In this document: piece after piece, positions 1-4,480 of the stretch
Numbering within the stretch: position 1 is the stretch's first letter
How the letters are laid out: each line of letters opens with the position of its first letter
Assembly (NCBI GenBank): GCA_020053565.1
Contig: JAGVMY010000145.1
Coordinates: 1-5,198, forward strand
From: Thermodesulfovibrionales bacterium
GTDB taxonomy: Bacteria > Nitrospirota > Thermodesulfovibrionia > Thermodesulfovibrionales > SM23-35
DNA length: 5,198 nucleotides
Reading direction: 5' to 3'
The notes under the pieces: model-generated
Told to the model about the DNA's origin: nothing
Seen by the model: only the letters and a program-made list of their open reading frames with translations
Database searches by the model: none
Translations under genes and position numbers: made by a program

Positions 1-628
1 AGGATTTCTTGAGTCCGTAAGGAAGCTTACAAGGGAGTATGGTATTGTCCTCATATTTGATGAGGTAATGACCGGTTTCAGAGTTTCTTTTGGAGGAGCA
101 CAGGCATATTATGGGATAAAGCCTGACATGACCTGCCTTGGCAAAGTGATAGGCGGCGGACTCCCTGTCGGAGCATATGGTGGCAGAAAAGAAATTATGT
201 CCGTAGTTGCTCCCGAGGGACCTGTCTATCAGGCAGGGACATTATCAGGTAACCCTCTCGCAATGACAGCAGGGATTGAGACACTAAAGATCCTTTCCAG
301 AAAGGGCACTTATGAGAAACTTGAAAACAGAATGGAACAGCTTGAAGAGGGGCTGAAGGATGTAGCGAAAAAGGCAGGGGTGAAGACGAGATTCTACAGG
401 GCAGGTACAATGTTCTGCAGTTATTTTACAGATGTGGATGTTATTGACTATAAGACGGCAAAGACATCAAATTCATTAACATTTTCGAAATTCTTTTCAG
501 GCATGCTCAAAAGGGGCATATACATAGCTCCTTCTCAGTTCGAAGCTGGCTTTATTTCATTAGCACATACTGAAAAAGACGTAGCAAAAACAATAAAAGC
601 TGCGTACGAGTCGCTCAAGGAATTATAG
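1..628 (+). CDS. hemL: Glutamate-1-semialdehyde 2,1-aminomutase, C-terminal part
   Basis: This is a PLP enzyme that converts glutamate-1-semialdehyde to 5-aminolevulinate in the C5 route to heme and other tetrapyrroles, in the cytoplasm. The frame is open from base 2, so the gene begins upstream of the window. About 208 residues remain. Visible motifs are LIFDEVMTGFR (fragment residues 17-27, with the Asp that contacts the PLP ring nitrogen), then TCLGKVIGGGLPVGAYGG, whose Lys (about residue 48) is the Schiff-base lysine. Next comes YQAGTLSGNPLAMTAG, the cofactor-phosphate region. From the family, about 160 residues normally follow the PLP lysine, and 160 do here, so the C-terminus is complete and roughly half the protein is missing upstream. 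LGKVIGGGLPVGA with the GTLSGNP block separates it from ordinary class III aminotransferases. Only 22 bases separate it from the next gene, suggesting cotranscription. Confidence 0.96.
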   Translation, partial: GFLESVRKLTREYGIVLIFDEVMTGFRVSFGGAQAYYGIKPDMTCLGKVIGGGLPVGAYGGRKEIMSVVAPEGPVYQAGTLSGNPLAMTAGIETLKILSRKGTYEKLENRMEQLEEGLKDVAKKAGVKTRFYRAGTMFCSYFTDVDVIDYKTAKTSNSLTFSKFFSGMLKRGIYIAPSQFEAGFISLAHTEKDVAKTIKAAYESLKEL

Positions 629-650
629 ACCACAATTTTCCCTCCAACCT

Positions 651-929
651 GTGTTACATTATTATATGCCCGGAATGCAAAAATCATTATTCAAGATGAT
701 CCTCGATGCAAGCATGGTAGGGCTTCAGCTAGTTTTTGCGACATTTATAGGGCTTGCCGTTGGATATGGTCTTGATTATGCCATGGATAAGTGGTTCGGT
801 ATCCAAACCTTTCCCTGGCTCATGGTCATCTTTTTTATATTCGGCATTATCGCAGGCTTTAGAGACCTTTTCAGGATGGCAATGAAATCAACAAAAACAG
901 AAGATGAATCTGATAAAAAAGACCAGTAA
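651..929 (+). CDS. atpZ: AtpZ-type F0F1-ATPase accessory membrane protein
   Basis: This small inner-membrane protein belongs to the AtpZ/AtpI family encoded at the head of many atp operons. Relatives are linked to ATP synthase assembly and Mg2+ or Ca2+ supply for the F0 sector. It is 92 residues from a GTG at 651. Two hydrophobic segments are visible, about residues 20-42 (with the Gly-spaced pattern GLAVGYGLD) and 54-71, ending in the family-like GIIAGFRDLFR and a charged tail. The start is uncertain. GTG 651 has no Shine-Dalgarno sequence and precedes an atypical LHYYMPG. In-frame ATGs at 666 and 675 are possible, and 675 (MQKSLFKMILDAS, 84 residues) gives the more family-like N-terminus. 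Translation may be coupled to hemL, which ends 22 bases upstream. The gene overlaps atpI by 26 bases. Confidence 0.86.
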   Translation: MLHYYMPGMQKSLFKMILDASMVGLQLVFATFIGLAVGYGLDYAMDKWFGIQTFPWLMVIFFIFGIIAGFRDLFRMAMKSTKTEDESDKKDQ

Positions 930-1260
930 ACAGACAGTTATTGTCCTTATACCTCTCTCAATTCTTTCGGCATTTATCGAGTGGAAGAGGCTCCCGATAA
1001 GTATTCTCTTAGGAGGCCTTATTGGCATCTTGAATCTCAGAGGTCTCTCAAAGGGAATCGAAGGGCTCGTTGTAACCTACCAACAGGCGCCAAAGGTAAG
1101 GCTCATTTTCGGCAGTTTTACGAGGCTCCTCATCATCGCCTGTGTCCTTGGTATCCTCTTTTTTTTCGATTTAATAAATCCTTTTGGCATCCTTATCGGC
1201 TTCACTGTTTTTTTTATCTTCTTTGTAAAAGAGAGTCTCAAAGCAGCAAAGGAGTTATGA
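904..1260 (+). CDS. atpI: ATP synthase subunit I (AtpI)
   Basis: This is the ATP synthase I chain, a non-catalytic membrane protein known in the family to help assemble the c-ring of the F0 motor. It is 118 residues long, close to the usual length. Four hydrophobic segments match the family's four-helix layout: about residues 11-27, 30-50, 67-88 and 92-110. The segment ILLGGLIGILNLRGL has the Gly-rich, Asn-Leu-Arg pattern often seen in the second helix. The start ATG lies inside the end of atpZ in another frame, so coupled translation is likely. Upstream bases give only a weak ribosome binding site. The TGA stop overlaps an ATG (ATGA at 1257-1260), a typical coupling arrangement, but what follows is only a 30-codon frame and not the expected atpB. 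Sequence conservation in this family is low, so the call rests on topology plus position after atpZ. Confidence 0.8.
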   Translation: MNLIKKTSKQTVIVLIPLSILSAFIEWKRLPISILLGGLIGILNLRGLSKGIEGLVVTYQQAPKVRLIFGSFTRLLIIACVLGILFFFDLINPFGILIGFTVFFIFFVKESLKAAKEL

Positions 1261-1304
1261 TTATGGTTTACAGGCAGGACATGGCATTTTCGCTCATTCT
1301 CGTC

Positions 1305-1322
1305 TCCCGATATACATCGGGA
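1305..1322. repeat. Perfect inverted repeat TCCCGAT-ATAC-ATCGGGA
   Basis: A 7-bp perfect stem (1305-1311 with 1316-1322) encloses a 4-base loop. It can form a stable small hairpin in RNA or DNA. No T-run follows on either strand, so it is a poor rho-independent terminator. It lies 45 bases after the atpI stop and could be part of a dispersed intergenic repeat, which one window cannot show. Confidence 0.75.
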
Positions 1323-1332
1323 TACTCCGAGG

Positions 1333-1357
1333 TGAATTCTTTCTACTAAAGAATTCA
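1333..1357. repeat. 10-bp perfect inverted repeat with 5-base loop
   Basis: TGAATTCTTT (1333-1342) is followed by CTACT and then AAAGAATTCA (1348-1357), giving ten paired bases with no mismatch. It starts only 10 bases after the TCCCGAT hairpin, so the two form a tandem pair. The bases after it (AAACCGC) are not a T-tract on either strand, so a classical intrinsic terminator is not supported. Roles as a transcript-stabilising 3' hairpin for the upstream genes or as part of a small repeat element are possible. Confidence 0.75.
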
Positions 1358-1416
1358 AAACCGCTTAAATACCGTGCCCTGCTTGCTTCTGGTTTCTTTA
1401 TCTCAATTGCATTTTT

Positions 1417-1431
1417 GGGTTAATTTAACCC
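1417..1431. promoter_or_regulatory. 15-base palindrome GGGTTAATTTAACCC upstream of pgi
   Basis: Two 7-base arms (GGGTTAA and TTAACCC) flank a single central T. The palindrome ends 16 bases before the pgi start codon and just before the ribosome binding site. A one-base centre suits a dimeric DNA-binding protein better than an RNA hairpin, although a 5-bp stem with a 5-base loop could form in the leader and affect translation. No regulator can be named from this sequence. Confidence 0.4.
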
Positions 1432-1447
1432 TGAAAGGGGAGACCGA

Positions 1448-2788
1448 ATGATAGAGCTTAATTTTTCGAATATGATGGAAGGAGTTATTGGTGTCAGTGG
1501 ACTCCCGGAAAGCATAATAGAAGATTTCATAGACAAAGTCAAAGGGGCACACAAAAAGATAGAAGAGAGGTTCTGGCCTGAGCTCGCTTTTATAGACCTT
1601 ATTTCTCAGGATACCCCTGAGATAAAAAAGATCGCACAAGAGGTCAAAACAGAATCAGAGAATTTCCTGATTTTAGGTATTGGTGGATCTGCTCTTGGCT
1701 CGAGGGCAATTTTAGAGGCACTGAGTCCATTCCATAACCTCCAGAAAATACCAAAGGTATTTATTTATGACAATGTTGACCCAAGGACATTACAACAGAT
1801 GCTTGCTATAATTGATTTAAAGACCACTTCTGTGAATGTAATATCAAAGTCAGGGAATACTGCAGAGACAGCAGCAGCTTTTATGATCTTGTGGGATGAG
1901 ATGAAGAAGGTGCTTGGGAGAGATGCGTCAAAGAGATTTATAGCGACAACAGATCCTGAAAAGGGGAATCTCAGGAGGATTGTGAATGAGGAAGGCCTGA
2001 AGTCTCTTGCTATACCTCAGGGTGTTGTGGGGAGATATTCTGTGTTGAGCCCTGTTGGGCTATTGCTCTCAGAAGTTATCGGCATTGATTCTGAGGAACT
2101 GCTTATGGGTGCAAAGGATATCCAGAAAAAATGTTCTGACGCCGAGTTGTGGAAAAACCCTGCATATCTCTTCGGGACACTCCTTTATCTCATGGATAGA
2201 GAAAAACACAGGACTATTGATGTAATGATGGCATATGCAGATGGCCTGAAACCATTCACTGAATGGTTCTGCCAGCTCTGGGCTGAAAGTCTTGGAAAAC
2301 AAGGGATGGGTCTTACTCCATATCCCTCTGTAGGCTCGACAGACCAGCACTCACAGCTCCAGCTCTGGATTGAGGGGCCTCAGGATAAGATACTCATATT
2401 TATCAGAATTAATGATTACAGCGTTGATATACAAATACCCGATGTATTTCAGAATATGGAAGGGCTGAGCTATCTCTCAGGACATACACTCTCAGAGCTT
2501 ATAAAGGCAGAAGAAGAAGCTACAGAGCTTGCTCTGGTAAAGGCTGGAAGGCCAAGCATGACAATTACAGTACCTCAAATAGACGCTTATCATATGGGCC
2601 AGTTATTCCATTTCTTAGAACTTGCAACTGCCTTTACAGGATTACTTTACGAGATGAACCCTTTCAACCAACCAGGCGTTGAAGAAGGTAAAAATCTCAC
2701 CTATGGCATAATGGGGAAAAAAGGTTTTGAGACGAAAAGAAAAGAAGTGGAAGACCACAGGGAGAAAAGGGCTCGCTGGAGAGTCTGA
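1448..2788 (+). CDS. pgi: Glucose-6-phosphate isomerase
   Basis: This enzyme interconverts glucose-6-phosphate and fructose-6-phosphate in glycolysis and gluconeogenesis, in the cytoplasm. It is 446 residues, the length of the short bacterial (Bacillus-like) form and not the roughly 550-residue enterobacterial form. Motifs in order are LGIGGSALGSRA (76-87), SKSGNTAETAA (133-143, a sugar-phosphate-binding serine cluster), GRYSVLSPVG (195-204), WAESLGKQG (278-286, with Glu280 as the likely catalytic base), GSTDQHSQ (297-304, His301 for ring opening) and NQPGVEEGK (407-415, the conserved C-terminal Lys). All expected catalytic residues are present, so it should be active. The ATG at 1448 is preceded by AAAGGGGAGA at 1435-1444, a good ribosome binding site. 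The C-terminus is a highly charged Lys/Arg/Glu tail. It ends 12 bases before a convergent minus-strand frame. Confidence 0.97.
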   Translation: MIELNFSNMMEGVIGVSGLPESIIEDFIDKVKGAHKKIEERFWPELAFIDLISQDTPEIKKIAQEVKTESENFLILGIGGSALGSRAILEALSPFHNLQKIPKVFIYDNVDPRTLQQMLAIIDLKTTSVNVISKSGNTAETAAAFMILWDEMKKVLGRDASKRFIATTDPEKGNLRRIVNEEGLKSLAIPQGVVGRYSVLSPVGLLLSEVIGIDSEELLMGAKDIQKKCSDAELWKNPAYLFGTLLYLMDREKHRTIDVMMAYADGLKPFTEWFCQLWAESLGKQGMGLTPYPSVGSTDQHSQLQLWIEGPQDKILIFIRINDYSVDIQIPDVFQNMEGLSYLSGHTLSELIKAEEEATELALVKAGRPSMTITVPQIDAYHMGQLFHFLELATAFTGLLYEMNPFNQPGVEEGKNLTYGIMGKKGFETKRKEVEDHREKRARWRV

Positions 2789-2804
2789 AATATTTCTATT
2801 TCAG
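2785..2804. repeat. Palindrome holding both convergent stop codons
   Basis: CTGAAATA (2785-2792) and TATTTCAG (2797-2804) form an 8-bp stem with loop TTTC. The left arm contains the TGA of pgi. The right arm contains, on the minus strand, the TGA of the 70-residue frame. The position between convergent genes suggests a bidirectional transcription end, but the stem is AT-rich and neither side has a real T-tract, so an intrinsic terminator is only weakly supported. Confidence 0.5.
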
Positions 2805-3013
2805 TTATTGCAGAAAGGGCCATTATGCGGGCAGCGATCGCCATGAGCAATAACAGGACACTGTATACCTGATAAAGAATACAGAGGGAAGTGGCATACC
2901 CAGAGAACAAGATCAGGCCTTTTATCAAAATGGACGCCTCTACTTACCCTCTCGACTACCCTTTTTTCAAGATGAAAACAATATATTTCTTCTTCTAAGG
3001 ATTTAATGCTCAT
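2801..3013 (-). CDS. Small Cys-containing hypothetical protein (70 aa)
   Basis: I do not recognise the family. The 70 residues include five cysteines. Three cluster at the C-terminus in QCPVIAHGDRCPHNGPFCNN, along with several histidines, which could bind a metal. The N-terminal part is charged (SLEEE, LEKRVVER). No signal peptide or membrane segment is evident. Support for a real gene: AGAGGGAA stands just upstream of the ATG at 3013, codon choice (AGG, ATA, GTA, CTT) matches the neighbours, and it lies 29 bases downstream of the ACT-domain gene on the same strand, as in an operon. It also stops exactly in the palindrome shared with pgi. The ribosome binding site is close to the ATG. The plus strand here has stops in the frames I read. 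It could still be a chance frame. Confidence 0.5.
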   Translation of the reverse strand: MSIKSLEEEIYCFHLEKRVVERVSRGVHFDKRPDLVLWVCHFPLYSLSGIQCPVIAHGDRCPHNGPFCNN

Positions 3014-3042
3014 TTCCCTCTTTACCTGTTGCTCTTTACTGG

Positions 3043-3279
3043 TTACTGTTTGTTAATTATCTTGATCGTCTTTTTATCATCCGCTGTTTTAAAGACACAG
3101 ATCGACGTTTTGCCAGCCCCGGCAGTACCATACATGTAGTGAATGTCAATTCTTGCATTTGCAATCTTTTTTGCAACCTTCTGAAGCTCTCCCACCTTAT
3201 TTGGCATCTCTACAGAAATAACCTCTTCCTCTTTAATCCCAACTCCAAATGGAGCGAGTGCCTTCTTTGCCTTTGCCAT
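3043..3279 (-). CDS. Small single-ACT-domain protein
   Basis: The 78-residue protein is almost entirely one ACT-like ligand-binding unit. A first strand VISVEMPNKVGEL (about residues 20-32) is followed by a helix QKVAKKIANA, then the strand-turn IDIHYMYGTAGAGKTSICVFKTAD and a last helix KKTIKII. The family binds amino acids or other small ligands, usually as part of larger enzymes or as tandem pairs. A stand-alone single ACT domain would need to dimerise. Relatives are often annotated only as amino acid-binding protein. The basic N-terminal stretch MAKAKKALAPFGVG is not obviously part of the fold. The start is secure because a near-perfect Shine-Dalgarno sequence (AAAGGAGGTG, 3284-3293) stands 4 bases upstream of the ATG. 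No catalytic domain is attached, so the role is unknown. GKT here is not a P-loop, as the surrounding Walker A pattern is absent. Confidence 0.82.
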   Translation of the reverse strand: MAKAKKALAPFGVGIKEEEVISVEMPNKVGELQKVAKKIANARIDIHYMYGTAGAGKTSICVFKTADDKKTIKIINKQ

Positions 3280-3283
3280 AGTA

Positions 3284-3293
3284 CACCTCCTTT
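3284..3293 (-). promoter_or_regulatory. Strong ribosome binding site for the ACT-domain gene
   Basis: On the minus strand the bases read AAAGGAGGTG, nearly the full complement of the 16S rRNA tail. They end 4 bases before the ATG at 3279. This is the strongest such site in the window and suggests efficient translation of this small protein. Confidence 0.85.
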
Positions 3294-3311
3294 AATAATA
3301 TGCTTAAGTAT

Positions 3312-3339
3312 ATTTTACCGCATGCACATATAAAGTTAA
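3312..3339 (-). promoter_or_regulatory. Candidate sigma-70 promoter for the ACT-domain gene
   Basis: On the minus strand TTAACT (3334-3339) is followed after 16 bases by TAAAAT (3312-3317). The -35 match is modest and the -10 match is good. A start about 7 bases further would give a leader of roughly 25 bases carrying the strong ribosome binding site. The 122-base gap from the zinc-ribbon-like gene upstream also favours a separate promoter. The region is AT-rich, so chance matches are likely. Confidence 0.35.
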
Positions 3340-3401
3340 TAATGTAAATTATTCGTTGTTGGAGGGTCTTTCCAGAATATAAATTCAATCACACTTCCAA
3401 T

Positions 3402-3689
3402 CTATTTATCCTTATCCTCATCAAAAGCTCTCAGGTATTCTTCAGGGATTTTTGGGAGCTGGCTCACTACCCACTTTTGAAGGCAATCAAGAGAACAAAA
3501 ATCATAATCGTCAATTAATCCAATTCCCTTCCATTGCCTCACTAAAAGCCAGCCTTTTAATATTTCGCAACGTGCATCCTCTGGTGCAGTCTCTTCGTCA
3601 GAACATTCAGTGTATTCCACACGTTTCCCACAGAAATGGCATATTGCATAACTCTTCGACAATTGTATCTCCTTGTTTAAATCTACCAT
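3402..3689 (-). CDS. Zinc-ribbon-like hypothetical protein
   Basis: This is a small soluble protein of unknown function with two cysteine pairs, CHFC (residues 17-20) and CSLDC (65-69), plus Cys29 and Cys41. The pairs probably bind one zinc ion in a ribbon or treble-clef fold. FCSLDCLQKWV, a Cys pair opening a helix, is typical of such folds. The C-terminus is acidic and charged (RAFDEDKDK), and no membrane segment is seen. Two starts are possible. The ATG at 3689 gives 95 residues but has no clear ribosome binding site. A TTG at 3662 gives 86 residues (MSKSYAICHFCGK) and is preceded by AAGGAGAT at near-ideal spacing. I favour the TTG start. The gene is divergent from the DUF72 locus and lies upstream of the ACT-domain gene. 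Nothing in the context fixes its role. Confidence 0.75.
   Translation of the reverse strand: MVDLNKEIQLSKSYAICHFCGKRVEYTECSDEETAPEDARCEILKGWLLVRQWKGIGLIDDYDFCSLDCLQKWVVSQLPKIPEEYLRAFDEDKDK
3666..3673 (-). promoter_or_regulatory. Ribosome binding site that favours an internal TTG start
   Basis: On the minus strand AAGGAGAT is followed within a few bases by the TTG at 3662-3660, in frame with the zinc-ribbon-like protein. GGAG stands 6 bases before the TTG. The upstream ATG at 3689 has no comparable signal, so the true protein may be nine residues shorter than the longest frame. Confidence 0.6.
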
Positions 3690-3747
3690 ACTTTGAGTTT
3701 TTTGAATAGTGTGTCATAAATTCTGCAGGACACTGTCTGTTGAGGCG

Positions 3748-3776
3748 TAGATAATGAGCACTTTTCATTTCATCAA
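3748..3776 (-). promoter_or_regulatory. Candidate sigma-70 promoter for the zinc-ribbon-like gene
   Basis: On the minus strand TTGATG (3771-3776) and TATCTA (3748-3753) are separated by 17 bases, the ideal spacing. Transcription would start near 3741, leaving a leader of roughly 50 to 80 bases depending on the start codon. The -35 element lies inside one copy of the TTCATCAATGA direct repeat and overlaps one arm of the dyad at 3773-3813. Confidence 0.4.
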
Positions 3777-3813
3777 TGATAGTGGTGCTTATGGTATCTT
3801 ATACTATGATTGA
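3773..3813. promoter_or_regulatory. Dyad between the divergent -35 elements
   Basis: TCAATGATAGT (3773-3783) and ACTATGATTGA (3803-3813) pair at 10 of 11 positions across a 19-base centre. The left arm overlaps the leftward -35 (CATCAA on the plus strand) and the right arm overlaps the rightward -35 (TTGAAC). The dyad could be an operator for a repressor or activator acting on both promoters, or it may partly reflect the similarity of two opposed -35 elements. Confidence 0.4.
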
Positions 3814-3838
3814 ACTATTTCCTCTTTCAATGTATACA
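3810..3838 (+). promoter_or_regulatory. Candidate sigma-70 promoter for the DUF72 locus
   Basis: TTGAAC (3810-3815) and TATACA (3833-3838) are 17 bases apart, a close match to the consensus. The expected start near 3845 leaves only about 11 bases before the ATG at 3856, with no Shine-Dalgarno sequence there, so the message would be nearly leaderless. This is the best-looking promoter in the window, although the gene it serves appears broken. Confidence 0.5.
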
Positions 3839-3855
3839 TTCATCAATGACGTAAA

Positions 3856-4480
3856 ATGATAAAGATAGGCACATCAGGATTTTCCTTCCCTGACTGGAAA
3901 GGGACCGTGTATCCTGCAAGATTGTCAAATAAGGAGATGTTATCGTATTACGCCTATACCCTTCAATTTGATACGGTTGAGATCAATTTTACCTATTATG
4001 CTCTTCCAAGTTCAGGACATATGGAAATTATGAGTGATAAGGTTCCAGAAGACTTTGAATTTGTGGTAAAGGGGTATAAAGGAATAACCCATGATCCTTT
4101 TGACAACAGGCTCGAGACGCTCCCGACAAAAGAGGATATCGAAAGGAGTTTACATGCATTCTCTCATGCCCTTCATAAATGAGGTTACTTCCTCTTTTGG
4201 GTATATGAGGTTTCATGGGAGAAATCCACACTGGTTCAACTCACCTGTTTCCGAAAGATATAACTACTTTTACTCAGATGAAGAATTAAAAGAGTTCGTA
4301 CCAGAAGCAGAGAGGATGGGCTCAAAGGCACAGAAGGTCTACACTTTCTTTAACAATTGCCACGCTGGTTTTGCCTTAAGAAATGCCCTATCCTTTAAAA
4401 GGATGCTGGGCTCAGGCGGAAAGGATTTGGAAGGTATATTGCCCCATGACCGAGTTTCGGATAGTATCTTTAGGAAGTAG
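3856..4480 (+). pseudogene. DUF72 (YecE-like) gene broken by deletion and frame change
   Basis: DUF72 proteins have a TIM-barrel-like fold, are usually about 240-290 residues long, and have no settled function. The first frame (3856-4182, 108 codons) begins with the diagnostic MIKIGTSGFSFPDWKGTVYP, then FDTVEINFTYYALPS and FEFVVKGYKGITH, and stops soon after ERSLHAFSHAL. The second frame resumes near 4163 with LMPFINEVTSSFGYMRFHGRN, YNYFYSDEEL, KVYTFFNNCHAGFALRNAL, which are the family's C-terminal blocks, and stops at 4480. The middle section that normally carries the LLQFP-like and EFRH/EFRN-like blocks is absent. From memory of the family, roughly 50-75 residues are lost, and the frame shifts by one. 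An internal deletion therefore probably inactivated the gene. Its end overlaps the next gene by 35 bases. Separate translation of the two halves is possible but unproven. Confidence 0.82.
4154..4480 (+). CDS. Possible separately translated DUF72 C-terminal fragment
   Basis: An ATG at 4154 opens the second DUF72 frame, giving 108 residues (MHSLMPFINEVTSS and onward). AAAGGAG (4142-4148) lies 5 bases upstream, a good ribosome binding site placed within the end of the first frame, which stops at 4182. Ribosomes finishing the first fragment could restart here, or initiate independently. The fragment would hold only the C-terminal strands of the barrel, including the GYMRFHGRN and YTFFNN blocks. 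Chance is a fair alternative explanation. It is listed separately because its start signal differs from a plain decayed gene. Confidence 0.35.
   Translation: MHSLMPFINEVTSSFGYMRFHGRNPHWFNSPVSERYNYFYSDEELKEFVPEAERMGSKAQKVYTFFNNCHAGFALRNALSFKRMLGSGGKDLEGILPHDRVSDSIFRK

Larger units (their letters stand above)
1261..1447. other. Intergenic region where atpB would be expected
   Basis: These 187 bases carry no supportable gene. The ATG overlapping the atpI stop opens a frame of only 30 codons (1257-1349) that does not resemble the start of ATP synthase subunit a. Another frame stays open from 1229 to 1423 but has no ATG, GTG or TTG near its start. The region contains three inverted repeats, annotated separately, and ends with the pgi ribosome binding site. 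I see no convincing -35/-10 pair for pgi, so whether pgi is read from its own promoter or from the atp/hemL transcript is open. Confidence 0.7.
3769..3849. repeat. Pair of direct repeats TTCATCAATGA
   Basis: The 11-base sequence occurs at 3769-3779 and again at 3839-3849, 70 bases apart start to start. Each copy is preceded by similar bases (CATT or CAT). The first overlaps the -35 element of the leftward promoter and the second covers the likely transcription start of the rightward promoter. Both copies fit binding sites for one regulator controlling both directions. This is inference from placement. Confidence 0.5.

Noticed and set aside
1257..1349. A 30-codon frame whose ATG overlaps the atpI stop.
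   Set aside because: It is too short, does not resemble subunit a, and its second half is the two inverted repeats.
981..1349. A 122-codon plus-strand frame overlapping atpI.
   Set aside because: It lies mostly inside atpI in another frame, and its product is rich in Arg, His and Trp with no family resemblance.
1229..1423. A plus-strand frame open for 65 codons across the gap after atpI, ending in a hydrophobic stretch (LLASGFFISIAFLG).
   Set aside because: It has no ATG, GTG or TTG near its beginning, runs through both hairpins and matches no ATP synthase subunit I know.
2069..2350. A 93-codon minus-strand frame.
   Set aside because: It is antisense to the conserved core of pgi and has no ribosome binding site or recognisable motif.
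3014..3055. Repeated CAGTAA/GTAAAGAG-like units on the minus strand between the two small genes.
   Set aside because: The units are very short and imperfect, with no array structure, and are likely chance or minor slippage.
3150..3172. GTAGAGKTS in the ACT-domain protein looked like a P-loop.
   Set aside because: The stretch falls in the turn between ACT strands of a 78-residue protein with no nucleotide-binding fold around it.
3139..3333. A 64-codon plus-strand frame rich in Cys and Leu.
   Set aside because: It is antisense to the ACT-domain gene and covers the complement of its strong ribosome binding site.
3338..3353. Short AT-only inverted repeat AATAAT-GTAA-ATTATT upstream of the ACT-domain promoter.
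   Set aside because: Six AT pairs in an AT-rich spacer are expected by chance, so it is not listed as an operator.
3452..3709. An 85-codon plus-strand frame.
   Set aside because: It is antisense to the zinc-ribbon-like gene, whose cysteine pattern is more convincing.
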